From positions 310,001 to 374,000 of the forward strand of contig NZ_ACJM01000001.1 of assembly GCF_000174415.1 (NCBI RefSeq): DNA of 64,000 nucleotides. Reading direction: 5' to 3'. This DNA comes from Dethiobacter alkaliphilus AHT 1. GTDB lineage: Bacteria > Bacillota > Dethiobacteria > Dethiobacterales > Dethiobacteraceae. Made by a program: the position numbers and the translations under genes. Shown piece by piece: positions 46,001 through 54,012 of the stretch. Position 1 is the first letter of the stretch; every line of letters starts with the position of its first letter. A model generated the notes under the pieces. That model did no database searches and was not told where the DNA came from. It was given only the letters and a program-made list of their open reading frames with translations.

Positions 46001-46112
46001 ATTTGAGCAGCTCTTTGTTATCAGCCATGACGACGCTTTTGATACCCTCACAGAAAACACAATATCCCTGGAAAAAGACGAGGGCACCGGCACCGGAGTT
46101 AAGATGTACTAA
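43047..46112 (+). CDS. sbcC: SbcC/Rad50-family SMC-like ATPase
   Basis: 1021 residues. N-terminal Walker A GVNGAGKT (30-37), then ~800 residues of heptad-rich coiled coil. At the apex, near residues 475-490, lies GRCPIIQEACPSQ in place of the standard CXXC zinc hook. The C-terminal half has the signature LSGGEQMTAALAVRLALM, Walker B LGFFDEPTTNLD and ISHDDAF. It tethers DNA ends for SbcD. Coupled to sbcD by start/stop overlap. Confidence 0.9.
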   Translation: MKIYELHLKNCKCYEDETINFQEGLNFISGVNGAGKTTIIEAIGLVLFNFLPYNAKQFVRDGKKSGEIQALIEAKDERLYRIIRKFNKTTKTLKWEVYDEETNTCLDELHGSDDVSRWIKESIGIDPEDSLEKIFEQVIAVNQGLFAAPFLETNANRKRIFDEILKVAGYREAFEKSRSLKSYIEGEEKELKAITEHLEEEIKDIPTIQEEITKNQQEYEKQTQNYAAAQQKKQQLEQKDTEWTKLKETIDARQNEKNLLEQTLISLKEKMDSLDKQKKEAKKARDILAETKEAYLRYQNNQQDLRGWEEKKKQRDALKEDLDKAAKDHSTEEKGIEVETKNNELRAQELQDKLKALQTKESATAQSLQAIEDDLKRVMSWETREVSRFFDPWQTWFNNNSSLMADAHYALQSVEELTAEIKEIQNEIQDLPQKEEDLSLLVTSIAKGEELLQKKSSLIARKEALVQNETHLAAGRCPIIQEACPSQKVAGDLSSYFANELKEIEEGLAQLTEQLAQHEKQKVKHDELKDQLTLARNQKSTMEKKEKLQEEKTEELRRLVKKVSLKEALDLIKTGQREYLALEQLVNEINLWLSAKDFITVEPFNYQPLHCQAILDLLTEIERAGLDDAGQIRDWLTKWDQLEAGSQKWLEQAQEQVKEYQKWLSDILQAVRLKEQEIKQQHEFCLNEIKDYQNQEQHLKDKNAELETRRENLKLLQKEIDKLTDSLAQFSQVEDKVDSLKKALENDQKSYDLYNENKQASERLEIIEQEIKECQATVSETNQKIEALQAELNELLSHYDSAKHQDIKDELKKASEQVTELKVYLEQIKKDAKRLKEQLDELLKKKSQWEQNRYKLLVKNKTRELAQTIRETIKDAADPVAHVYRQYLSAEANEIYRHVSNENVQVEWASEYELQLKDNFHAKERVRVFKQLSGGEQMTAALAVRLALMKMLSDVKLGFFDEPTTNLDSSRRQNLAMAIQKSTKGFEQLFVISHDDAFDTLTENTISLEKDEGTGTGVKMY

Positions 46113-46143
46113 AGACTCCTAAACTGTGGAGGAGGGATACAGC

Positions 46144-46512
46144 ATGGAGGTTTTTGCAGAATACTTAGCTCGTATTGATAACCCGCAGCACCGGGCCCGG
46201 ATGGAGGAAGTTTTAAGGTGGGTAACTAAGAAATTTCCTCAGCTAAGACCAAAAATTGCCTGGAATCAGCCTATGTTCACCGATCATGGCACATTTATTA
46301 TCGGCTTTAGTGTAGCCAAATATCATTTGGCTGTGGCCCCTGAAAGGGCGGGGATTAATCATTTCTCTGATGAGATTGTGAAGGCCGGCTATGATCACAC
46401 CAAGGAGTTGATACGTATCAAGTGGGACAACTCTGTTGATTTTTCATTACTTGAGAAGATCCGTTTTAATATTTTGGATAAGGCAGACTGTTCAACTTTT
46501 TGGCGGAAATAG
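46144..46512 (+). CDS. DUF1801 / YdhG-like protein (putative iron chaperone fold)
   Basis: 122 residues ([55 protein letters not shown]...). The KIAWNQPMF and [12 protein letters not shown] segments are typical of the DUF1801 fold, sometimes annotated as a frataxin-like iron chaperone. ATG 46144 lies after GGAGGAGGG, 31 bp past sbcC, so it may share that transcript. Exact role unknown. Confidence 0.8.
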   Translation: MEVFAEYLARIDNPQHRARMEEVLRWVTKKFPQLRPKIAWNQPMFTDHGTFIIGFSVAKYHLAVAPERAGINHFSDEIVKAGYDHTKELIRIKWDNSVDFSLLEKIRFNILDKADCSTFWRK

Positions 46513-46548
46513 AAGAAACCGCCGGTCATTTGACCGGCGGTTTCTTCT
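46511..46548. terminator. Perfect 38-nt palindromic terminator
   Basis: AGAAGAAACCGCCGGTCA, loop TT, TGACCGGCGGTTTCTTCT: an 18-bp perfect stem at the end of the sbcDC-DUF1801 unit. Confidence 0.88.
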
Positions 46549-46778
46549 ATGGACGGACAGTGCTTCTTATCTTTGCTGCGATAAACGGATTACAATCCTG
46601 GGGTCAGTTTCTCACAGTCCACCCATTAACCCTATTGAGTTTCACATCATGAAAGATTCGTATGAATAATGAAATATTTCTTTCTGCTACCTATCATTCA
46701 TAGTATAATATTTCGTAACATCATGCAGTTCTCAAAACTGCAAAGTAGATGGAACCCAGAGGAGAGGAAGAGTGTCCA

Positions 46779-48155
46779 ATGATTAATGAAAAAGATCTCG
46801 CCGCTTTGTCGTATGATGAAGCACCGAAAATGGTCACAAAGGTACCCGGCCCCAAAGGAAGCGAAGTTCTTGAAGATTCCTTCGCCTATGAATCCATGGC
46901 TCGCGGCGCAGGCCGCTACCCCATGGTCTATGCCGAGGGCAAAGGCGCAACCGTCAAAGATCCAGACGGCAATGTCTTTATCGACATCACCGCCGGTGTG
47001 GCCGTAAACTCCGTTGGCCGCCTACACCCCCGAGTCATCTCCGCCATGCAGGAGCAAATGGGCAAGCTGCTCCACGCCGGTGATATGTCCAACATTAAAC
47101 GCACCGAACTGGCCAAAAAAGTAGCCTCCGTTGCACCGCCGGGCCTGCGTGATAACTGCACCACCTATTTCACCCAGTCCGGCTCCGGTGCTGTGGAAAC
47201 CGCCATCAAGTTTGTCCGCAGCATTACCGGACGCAGCCAGATTGTCGCCTTCCACGGCGCCTATCACGGCGTTTGGCTTGGTGGCAACTCTCTGACAACC
47301 GGCGACCAGTACCGCAAAGGCTACGGTCCCTTCATGCCCGGTGTGATCCATCTGCCCTACCCCTATTGCTACCGCTGCTGCTTTGGTCTGGAATACCCCA
47401 GCTGTAAGCTCCAGTGCGCCAAATACGTCGACTATGTCCTAAACACTCCCTACACCGGAGCCGACGACGTGGGGGCCTTAATCATCGAAGCCCAACAGGG
47501 CGAATCCGGCTATGTGCCCGCCCCACCGGGGTACCTGGAAATAGTCAAGGAAGCCTGTGAAAAACACGGAGCCCTCTACATCTCCGACGAAGTCCAGGCC
47601 GGCGCTGGCCGTACCGGCAAAATGTGGTGCATCGAACACTACGACGTCGAGCCCGACATGATCACCTGGGGCAAAGGAATGGGCGGCGACGTCTCCATGG
47701 CCGGCCTCACCCTGCGCAAAGACCTGGCTGAAAAAGTAGCCGACTACTCCCAGCCGAATACCTGGGCGGCCAATGCCATGACCTGCGCCGCCTCCCTGAC
47801 CAACATCGAAATCCTCACTGAAAATGACAAGGCCCTCATCAACCGCTGCGCCGAACTGGGCGAAGAAATCTCAGCCCAGATCCGCGAAGCCGCAAAAGAC
47901 ATCGAAACCATCGGTGATGTCCGTGGCAAAGGCTTAATGATCGGCATCGAAATGGTCAAAGACAAAGAATCCCGCACACCGCTTGACGGGGACACCATGG
48001 GCGGTCTGATGATGGACCTTCTCAACAAAGGCATCATCATGGTCCCCTGTGGCCGCTACGGTAACGTCTTCCGCTTTATGCCCTCTCTGGTTCTCACCCG
48101 CGAACACGCCCACAAAGCCACAGAAATCTTCCTCGATGCAGTAAAAAAAGTCTAA
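46779..48155 (+). CDS. Class III (acetylornithine/GABA-type) aminotransferase
   Basis: 458-residue PLP enzyme of fold type I. Motifs are NVFIDITAGVAVNSVG, TQSGSGAVETAIK, FHGAYHGVWLG, ISDEVQAGAGRTGKMW and the PLP lysine near residue 299 in TWGKGMGGDVSM. A Cys-rich insert (PYCYRCCFGLEYPSCKLQC) recurs in clostridial and archaeal GABA-aminotransferase-like enzymes. The substrate is likely an omega-amino acid, but not fixed by sequence. ATG 46779 follows AGGAAG; ATG 46749 is an alternative. A TATAAT lies at 46704-46709. Monocistronic. Confidence 0.88.
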   Translation: MINEKDLAALSYDEAPKMVTKVPGPKGSEVLEDSFAYESMARGAGRYPMVYAEGKGATVKDPDGNVFIDITAGVAVNSVGRLHPRVISAMQEQMGKLLHAGDMSNIKRTELAKKVASVAPPGLRDNCTTYFTQSGSGAVETAIKFVRSITGRSQIVAFHGAYHGVWLGGNSLTTGDQYRKGYGPFMPGVIHLPYPYCYRCCFGLEYPSCKLQCAKYVDYVLNTPYTGADDVGALIIEAQQGESGYVPAPPGYLEIVKEACEKHGALYISDEVQAGAGRTGKMWCIEHYDVEPDMITWGKGMGGDVSMAGLTLRKDLAEKVADYSQPNTWAANAMTCAASLTNIEILTENDKALINRCAELGEEISAQIREAAKDIETIGDVRGKGLMIGIEMVKDKESRTPLDGDTMGGLMMDLLNKGIIMVPCGRYGNVFRFMPSLVLTREHAHKATEIFLDAVKKV

Positions 48156-48165
48156 CTAACCAAAT

Positions 48166-48200
48166 AGGAGCCTGCTTCAACCAAGGCAGGCTCCTTTTTT
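48166..48200 (+). terminator. Intrinsic terminator of the aminotransferase gene
   Basis: AGGAGCCTGC (48166-48175) and GCAGGCTCCT (48186-48195) followed by T6. A separate palindrome GCTTCGCA-GTT-TGCGAAGC lies at 48219-48237. Confidence 0.9.
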
Positions 48201-48274
48201 ATACCGGGAAATTATAACGCTTCGCAGTTTGCGAAGCTGCTAAGGATCGCAGTCTTCTTGCCTCCCCTGTGTTC

Positions 48275-48394
48275 TTTCTATTATTTTTCGATTAATAAGT
48301 CACCTTAGCCTGTATAGTGTTAACTTATATTGACATGAGTTAATTACAGATGTAAGCTGAGAGAAGCAGGGAGGTGATTTTTATGGATTCCTAA
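48275..48394 (+). pseudogene. Dead copy of the HTH-Uma2 promoter and first codons
   Basis: Sequence from about 48275 aligns with 40655-40776. It shares the TTAACT/AGTTAA palindrome (48320-48325, 48338-48343), TTGACA (48330-48335), a 17-bp spacer, TAAGCT (48353-48358), a GGGAGGTGA ribosome site and ATGGATTCC. The next codon is TAA (48392-48394), so translation stops after three residues. The rest of the HTH-Uma2 gene is absent; similarity ends here. The promoter itself looks intact and could still fire into the SnoaL-like gene. Confidence 0.75.
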
Positions 48395-48470
48395 GAACGA
48401 TTTCTAGGAGTGCTTAATGACCCTGTATTCATTAGCGGAGATGGCCTAGCCTAAAATAGGAGGATTTTAT

Positions 48471-48866
48471 ATGCCGAGAGTAACAAGAGAAAGATTGCAG
48501 GAATTTGAGGATTTTCTAGCTTCATATAATAAATGCTGGTATGAAAAAGATTTAAGTGAATTAAGAAAAATCCATGCTAATGACGGAGATATAATCTATT
48601 TTGATAATCATAAAGATTGCGATTCATTTGATATAGATGACCATCTAAAAAAAGTCAAACATTTCTTTGAAACAGGAAATATTGTTAATCTGCTTTATGA
48701 GAATATGATTGTCTATGAGAACAATAATAGTGCCTGCATTATTGTTACATTAAGATACTCAGACAAACCGAAACCGGGGGTCAGGTCTACATATTATCTG
48801 GAAAAAGAAGAAATGAGTTGGCGCATACGTCATATTCATTATTCCTTTGACCCAAATGAGGATTAA
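48471..48866 (+). CDS. SnoaL-like / NTF2-fold protein
   Basis: 131 residues, AT-rich codons unlike the flanking genes. The pattern (FEDFLASYNKCWYEKDLSELRKIHANDGDIIYFDNH... then WRIRHIHYSFD) fits the SnoaL-like or DUF4440 cone fold. These proteins are small ligand-binding or isomerase-like domains with varied roles. AGGAGG precedes ATG 48471. It may be read from the promoter of the dead HTH-Uma2 copy 100 bp upstream. Possibly acquired by transfer. Confidence 0.7.
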   Translation: MPRVTRERLQEFEDFLASYNKCWYEKDLSELRKIHANDGDIIYFDNHKDCDSFDIDDHLKKVKHFFETGNIVNLLYENMIVYENNNSACIIVTLRYSDKPKPGVRSTYYLEKEEMSWRIRHIHYSFDPNED

Positions 48867-48889
48867 AGTACTGACGACCAGCTACCACT

Positions 48890-49033
48890 ATGCACAAAAC
48901 ATGGTGGAAAAAGTTCACTCTTACTGCTTATAATGACAGATTGATTGATGTAAAAAGAAGGCATTGGGTCGATATGTTTAAAGAAATGAGTTCTGTTATT
49001 ATCCAGTTTGAAGATGTCTTTCGCCGTAATTAA
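48890..49033 (+). CDS. Very small ORF, possibly a remnant
   Basis: 47 codons (MHKTWWKKFTLTAYNDRLI... FEDVFRRN). AT-rich like the preceding gene but with no ribosome site. It may be the 3' remnant of a larger gene rather than an expressed peptide. Not recognised. Confidence 0.25.
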   Translation: MHKTWWKKFTLTAYNDRLIDVKRRHWVDMFKEMSSVIIQFEDVFRRN

Positions 49034-49101
49034 AAACATATCCGCCAGTTTTATTGCACAATATTCACCGTATTTATGATAAAATAAAGGGATAGCATTA
49101 T

Positions 49102-49125
49102 ACCGTGGGAAACCACGGTTTTCTT
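49102..49125 (+). terminator. Terminator-like hairpin in the leader of the SNF2 gene
   Basis: ACCGTGG, tetraloop GAAA, CCACGGT, then TTTTCTTC. It sits about 45 bp upstream of the SWIM-SNF2 start, downstream of a possible promoter (TTGCAC near 49055 and TATGAT near 49076, short spacing). It could end upstream transcription or attenuate this gene. Confidence 0.6.
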
Positions 49126-49166
49126 CATGCCATAGCCTTTAGATCCAACATAAGGGGAGAACGCAT

Positions 49167-52100
49167 TTGACAAGACAAGGATTTGCAAAAACATGGTGGG
49201 GTAAAAACTGGATAGAGACCCTTCGCCATACCGGCTTTAGCAGCCGGCTCCCCCGGGGTAAAAGCTACGCCACCGAGGGTGCGGTCCGGGAGGTAAACAT
49301 CAAAGACGGTACCGTCACTGCCCTAGTGCAGGCCTGGCGCAAAACAGCCTACAGCATTACCATCCGGTTGGAGCCCTTTTCCCCTGCAGAAAAGAAAACC
49401 ATTAAAAAACTGATCACCGCAAACCCTGCCCTGGCAACTGAGCTGTGCATGGGAAGTCTGCCGGATGCTTTGATCTCCACCTTAAGACAGCAAAACATAT
49501 CTCTGTTCCCCGCCAGCTGGAAAGCAGTTAATGCCAACTGCTCCTGCCTGGACTGGGCCAATCCCTGCAAACACCTGGTGGCAGTCTTTTTGATTCTCTC
49601 CGGCAAAGTAGACAAGGACCCGTTAATTCTCTTTGAGTTGCGCGGAGTAAGCCGTCAGGAGCTGGTAGTTGCCGCCGGCCCAAAAAAGATTCCAACCGCC
49701 AAAGACCACTTCATACCCATCGCTGAAGTGGCACTTCAAAAAACAACAGACCCGGACCTTACCCTAACAAGCCTTGCCGAAAGACAAAGTGAGCTAAATA
49801 CAGTATTCTCCATGTTAAATGACTCTCCACTGTTCTATAAACAGGAAAACTTTAAAACGGTACTCCTAAATGGCTATAAAGCAGTAGCCAAATCGGCAGC
49901 AAAAAAGATGAATCTTTCTAAAGACCATCTCCCCGATATACAAAACACGCACATAACCTTAATCTATGGCCCAAAAGGCCACCCCCTCATGAACACCCAA
50001 GCCTTTTTTTACCCCGAAGACACATTACACCAGGATATGGCCGCAAAAAATGCCACCTATGAAGTGCCGGTACCACAAAACAACAACCTTACCATCAAAC
50101 CCATCAGCGGTAAAGTAACCACCGCAAAGTCCTTACTGGACATGATGCTTTGCCAAAACCTTATTATGGCAGGCACCCCGGAAATCCGCTTTTTAAGCGC
50201 CGCAGCCTCCACAGCACTTATCCTGGCAAAACTCTCTCTTTTCATCCCTGAAGCAGTACCCCTTGCCCGGGGAAACTTCTATATCCGCTACCGTCCCCTC
50301 ATAAAAGATGAACATGTCCAAGAAGTAATAACTACCCTGGCAGCCATGATGCCGCCATCACTGATCTATCGCAAAACCGACCAAACAGTACTCTCAGGAC
50401 AGGAGGGAGTGGAGGAAGTACTCTCCCTGTACCTGTCATTTCTGGTCCAAGAATATGCCCAGATGTTTTGGGACGATAAAATAAGTGCGGCCTTTTCCTG
50501 CCACGCCCCCTATGAAGCCCAAAGTTTCACAGAGCAACAAACAATAAAAGCTGTGGCCGACTGGCTGGCGCCTCTGGCCATGGCCTCGTCGCGTTTCTCT
50601 CCGGTAATCCGGGTAGAGCCACCCACAGGTAAGCAAAAAGAGTTTCGTCTCTGGCTGGATGTAGAAGACAGAAATGATCCACTGGCTACGCCAATCCCCC
50701 TGGCCCAGATATTATCCGCCAAAACAGCCTTTGGCTCTCCCACAAGCGATGTCCTGGCCGACATCAGCACCATCGTCACCATAGCCGGCCGCTACCGCAC
50801 TGAACTAAAAGATCTCTTCGCCGCAGACGGCGGCCCCATTACACTAACGGGCGATGAGCTGCTAACCTTCCTAAATTCTGCCAAAAGCTCTCAATTGCCC
50901 GGCCTTAGCATCATCCTCCCCAAGGAACTGCGTACCGCCGCAAGTGCCCGTTTAGTCCTAACGGCTAAAACACGCAAAAAAACTGTCAGCTATCTTTCCT
51001 TAGCAGAGATGCTGGACTTTTCCCTGGATGTGGCCCTGGGAGATGAGCGCTTAAGCAAGGAAGAGTTTATTGCCCTGGCCCAAAACGCCCATGGAATCGT
51101 GCGTTGGCGCGACCGCTATTTCATGTTGGATGCCGCCGATGTGAAGCGCATCTTAACCCAGTTGGATAAACCCTTACCCAAGATGAACTCCTTCAAGGTA
51201 TTACGCGCCGGCTTAACCGGTGAAGCAGGAGAGGCCATCTTTGAAGCAGACCACACCCTAAAAAACCTTTTAGCCAATCTACACACCATCGAGGAACCCC
51301 CCCAGCCAAAAGACTTAAAAGCCAATCTCCGCCCCTATCAACAAAGAGGCTGGCGCTGGCTCTATACCAATCACCATAGAGGCCTGGGCTCCTGCCTGGC
51401 AGACGATATGGGCCTGGGTAAAACCCTGCAGGTCATCACCCTCCTACTCAAACTAAAAGAAGAAAATGCCCTGCAAAAACCGGCCCTCGTCGTCTGTCCC
51501 ACCACACTTCTTGGTAACTGGGAAAAGGAGTGTGCCCGTTTTGCTCCCACCCTAAAAACAACAGTCTGCCACGGTCCCGCCCGTAAACTAATAACCGACG
51601 ATACCGACCTTGTCATCACCTCCTACGGTGTTCTTCGCAACGACAAAAAGACTTTTGCCAAACTAAACTGGCCGCTTTTAATCATCGACGAAGCACAAAA
51701 CATAAAAAACGCGGACACCGCCCAGGCTCGGGCCATAAAAGAAATAACCGCCCAGGGCCATATTGCCCTGAGCGGTACTCCGGTGGAAAACAGATTAGAC
51801 GAACTGTGGAGCATCTTCGACTTTTTGCTCCCCGGCTTTCTTGGCTCCCGGGATGCTTTTTCCCGCCGCTTCTCCATCCCCATCGAAAAGTACCACGATG
51901 CAGAAAAGGTAGCAACACTGCGCAAAGCAACTTCCCCGTTTATTCTCCGCCGCATGAAAACCGATAAAAACGTCATAGCCGACCTGCCGGATAAAATCAT
52001 CAAGCCCCAGTATTGCCACCTCACCACCCAGCAGGCAGCACTCTACCAGCAAATAGTGGAGCGGGAAATGTCCGCCGTCTCAGAAAGCTCAGGCATGGAA

Positions 52101-52724
52101 AGAAGAGGCCGCATCTTAGCCTTAATGACCTCACTGAAACAAATCTGCAACCATCCTGTCCATTTCTCCAAAAACGGTGCCCCTTATCCTCAAAACTCCG
52201 GCAAAGCCCAATTAGCCTTTCAACTTTTGCGCCAAATCCTCCAGGACGGAGAAAAAGCCCTGATTTTTACACAGTACAAACAAATGGGTGATATCCTCAT
52301 CCGCATGCTGGAGGCAGAGCTAAATCAACCATTGCCATTTTTCCACGGCAGCCTCACCCCAAAACAAAGAGAACAACGCATAGAAGAGTTCCAAAACAAT
52401 CCCCACACCCCACTAATGGTGGTCTCTCTTAAAGCCGGCGGCACCGGCCTGAATCTTACCGCCGCCACCCACGTCCTCCACTATGACCTCTGGTGGAACC
52501 CCGCCGTAGAAGACCAGGCCACAGACCGTGCCTATCGCATCGGCCAAACCAAAAACGTCACCGTACACCGCTTTATCACCCTGGGCACCCTGGAAGAAAA
52601 AATAGACACCATCCTAACAGCCAAAAAAGACTTAGCCGATCTCACCATCTCCGCCGGCGAAACTTGGCTCACTGAAATGTCCGACACAGACCTAAAAGAA
52701 CTCTTTAGCTTAAGCAAAACATAG
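49167..52724 (+). CDS. SWIM zinc-finger SNF2-family helicase/translocase
   Basis: 1185 residues. An N-terminal SWIM zinc finger (CSCLDWANPCKH, residues ~125-136) is followed by a ~550-residue region specific to bacterial SNF2 proteins. The SWI2/SNF2 motor has LADDMGLGKT near residue 746, LLIIDEAQNIKN, ALSGTPVENRLDELWSIFDF, then the helicase C lobe ending in GTGLNLTAATHVLHYDLWWNPAVEDQATDRAYRIGQ. It moves on double-stranded DNA to remodel protein complexes, probably in transcription recycling or repair. TTG 49167 follows AAGGGGAGA. Its last 12 codons are duplicated at 58003. Confidence 0.92.
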   Translation: MTRQGFAKTWWGKNWIETLRHTGFSSRLPRGKSYATEGAVREVNIKDGTVTALVQAWRKTAYSITIRLEPFSPAEKKTIKKLITANPALATELCMGSLPDALISTLRQQNISLFPASWKAVNANCSCLDWANPCKHLVAVFLILSGKVDKDPLILFELRGVSRQELVVAAGPKKIPTAKDHFIPIAEVALQKTTDPDLTLTSLAERQSELNTVFSMLNDSPLFYKQENFKTVLLNGYKAVAKSAAKKMNLSKDHLPDIQNTHITLIYGPKGHPLMNTQAFFYPEDTLHQDMAAKNATYEVPVPQNNNLTIKPISGKVTTAKSLLDMMLCQNLIMAGTPEIRFLSAAASTALILAKLSLFIPEAVPLARGNFYIRYRPLIKDEHVQEVITTLAAMMPPSLIYRKTDQTVLSGQEGVEEVLSLYLSFLVQEYAQMFWDDKISAAFSCHAPYEAQSFTEQQTIKAVADWLAPLAMASSRFSPVIRVEPPTGKQKEFRLWLDVEDRNDPLATPIPLAQILSAKTAFGSPTSDVLADISTIVTIAGRYRTELKDLFAADGGPITLTGDELLTFLNSAKSSQLPGLSIILPKELRTAASARLVLTAKTRKKTVSYLSLAEMLDFSLDVALGDERLSKEEFIALAQNAHGIVRWRDRYFMLDAADVKRILTQLDKPLPKMNSFKVLRAGLTGEAGEAIFEADHTLKNLLANLHTIEEPPQPKDLKANLRPYQQRGWRWLYTNHHRGLGSCLADDMGLGKTLQVITLLLKLKEENALQKPALVVCPTTLLGNWEKECARFAPTLKTTVCHGPARKLITDDTDLVITSYGVLRNDKKTFAKLNWPLLIIDEAQNIKNADTAQARAIKEITAQGHIALSGTPVENRLDELWSIFDFLLPGFLGSRDAFSRRFSIPIEKYHDAEKVATLRKATSPFILRRMKTDKNVIADLPDKIIKPQYCHLTTQQAALYQQIVEREMSAVSESSGMERRGRILALMTSLKQICNHPVHFSKNGAPYPQNSGKAQLAFQLLRQILQDGEKALIFTQYKQMGDILIRMLEAELNQPLPFFHGSLTPKQREQRIEEFQNNPHTPLMVVSLKAGGTGLNLTAATHVLHYDLWWNPAVEDQATDRAYRIGQTKNVTVHRFITLGTLEEKIDTILTAKKDLADLTISAGETWLTEMSDTDLKELFSLSKT

Positions 52725-52831
52725 CCAACGGCACACAACGGTCTCCTTGGTTCTGAAATTGTTTAGAATTTGTTTAGAGAGCTCCTCTATTATAAAAGCA
52801 AGACAGTTAATATTTTTGAGGAGGTTCTCAA

Positions 52832-53038
52832 ATGGAAGATGCTCTTATTGGCGCCATTGTTCTGTGGGCTGTGTCGGCTTTATTCATGCTTTTCCCTGAA
52901 CAATTGTTAAAGGTGCAGACAGAAACCTATAAGATAATGGGAGCGGAGTTTCGTTATACCGCTAAAACAGTAAGGTTCATCAGGTTAATTTCCCTTGTCT
53001 TAATCGTTGTGGGTTTTATAGTATTCTTTTTTGGTTAG
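52832..53038 (+). CDS. Small two-TM membrane protein, copy 1
   Basis: 68 residues with hydrophobic segments near residues 5-22 and 49-67 and a basic middle. It differs from the copy at 58153 at only three positions (K/Q, I/V, I/M), despite many silent changes, which points to purifying selection. GAGGAGG ribosome site. Upstream, both copies conserve tandem TTGTTTAGAAT/TTGTTTAGAGA blocks and an A/T-rich -10-like TATAAAA. Function unknown. Confidence 0.75.
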   Translation: MEDALIGAIVLWAVSALFMLFPEQLLKVQTETYKIMGAEFRYTAKTVRFIRLISLVLIVVGFIVFFFG

Positions 53039-53049
53039 AACAGACGCCT

Positions 53050-53075
53050 GCCCTAAAACATTAGGGCTTTTTTTC
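53050..53075 (+). terminator. Terminator of membrane protein copy 1
   Basis: GCCCTAA, loop AACA, TTAGGGC, then T7. Confidence 0.85.
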
Positions 53076-53211
53076 TGCTCTTTTATAAACAGAAACCGTT
53101 TCGCTTGCTGATACGCTGTTTCAACGGAAGAGGTGTGACAACTCTTATACCATAAAGGATTCCTCTGCGCTATGGCGAATAGGTAAAGATTACTAAGAAG
53201 GAGGCTTAATT

Positions 53212-54012
53212 ATGAAAGAACAAAAGGTTCCATATAATCTATCCGGTATAATTGTTATTCTAATGATAATCAGCTCTGTGGGAGGGCTATTAATAGATAA
53301 CCTATACCGCGATAATGCCTTTGTAAGCGCGTTATGGCGCAGTAATGACTATGTCACACTAATTGTGGCTGTCCCCATATTTATAATCTCCCTGCTTGGT
53401 GCCAGAAAAGGGGAGCCCAGAGCCCTTTTAATCTGGTTTGCCATGCTGTGGTACACTTTCTATAATTACATCTTTTACTTATTCGGCGCCGCGTTTAATG
53501 CCTTCTTTTTGCTCTATGTAACACTGTTTACCCTGTCGCTTTATGCCCTCGTTTTCGGACTGCCCCATTTAGATATTACAAAAATAAAAGAACGGTTTCC
53601 CGCTGATTTGTCCGTTAAGTGGATCAGCGGCTATATGCTTTTTGTAGCCGCAGGCTTAAGTGTTGTATACACCATACAATCCCTTAATTTCATTGTAACC
53701 GAACAGCTTCCCGAGATTGTGGAGATAACAGGGCACCCCACCAGTATTGTCTTTGCCATTGATTTCCCCTTTCTCATAGTCCCCTTTGTTCTCACCGCCA
53801 TCTGGCTGTGGAAACAACAGCCCTGGGGCTATGCCCTGGCGTTTATTCTTAATGTCAAAGGAGCCATCTACACCCTGGTTTTGGCAGTTGGCTCCTATTC
53901 TGCCGGAGCAACGGCAGAAATGCCGATGTGGATTATCTTAACCATAGCCGGCATCATTGTCAGCGTGTACATGTTGACAAACATGGCAGGAAAGAGCGTG
54001 AATAATGGATAG
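53212..54012 (+). CDS. Polytopic membrane protein of unknown function
   Basis: 266 residues with seven or eight hydrophobic segments and a short cytosolic loop (HLDITKIKERFPADLSVKW). No recognised family motif. AAGGAGG precedes ATG 53212. Overlaps the SPL-type radical SAM gene by eight bp, so the two are coupled; a functional link is not evident. Confidence 0.7.
   Translation: MKEQKVPYNLSGIIVILMIISSVGGLLIDNLYRDNAFVSALWRSNDYVTLIVAVPIFIISLLGARKGEPRALLIWFAMLWYTFYNYIFYLFGAAFNAFFLLYVTLFTLSLYALVFGLPHLDITKIKERFPADLSVKWISGYMLFVAAGLSVVYTIQSLNFIVTEQLPEIVEITGHPTSIVFAIDFPFLIVPFVLTAIWLWKQQPWGYALAFILNVKGAIYTLVLAVGSYSAGATAEMPMWIILTIAGIIVSVYMLTNMAGKSVNNG

Larger units (their letters stand above)
52687..53197. 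repeat. Left copy of a duplicated ~510-bp segment
   Basis: Runs from the last codons of the SNF2 gene through the 68-residue membrane protein, its terminator and the stretch ending in AATAGGTAAAGATTACTAA. It aligns along its length with 57999-58530, with scattered substitutions and small indels. This marks one end of a tandem duplication. Confidence 0.8.
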
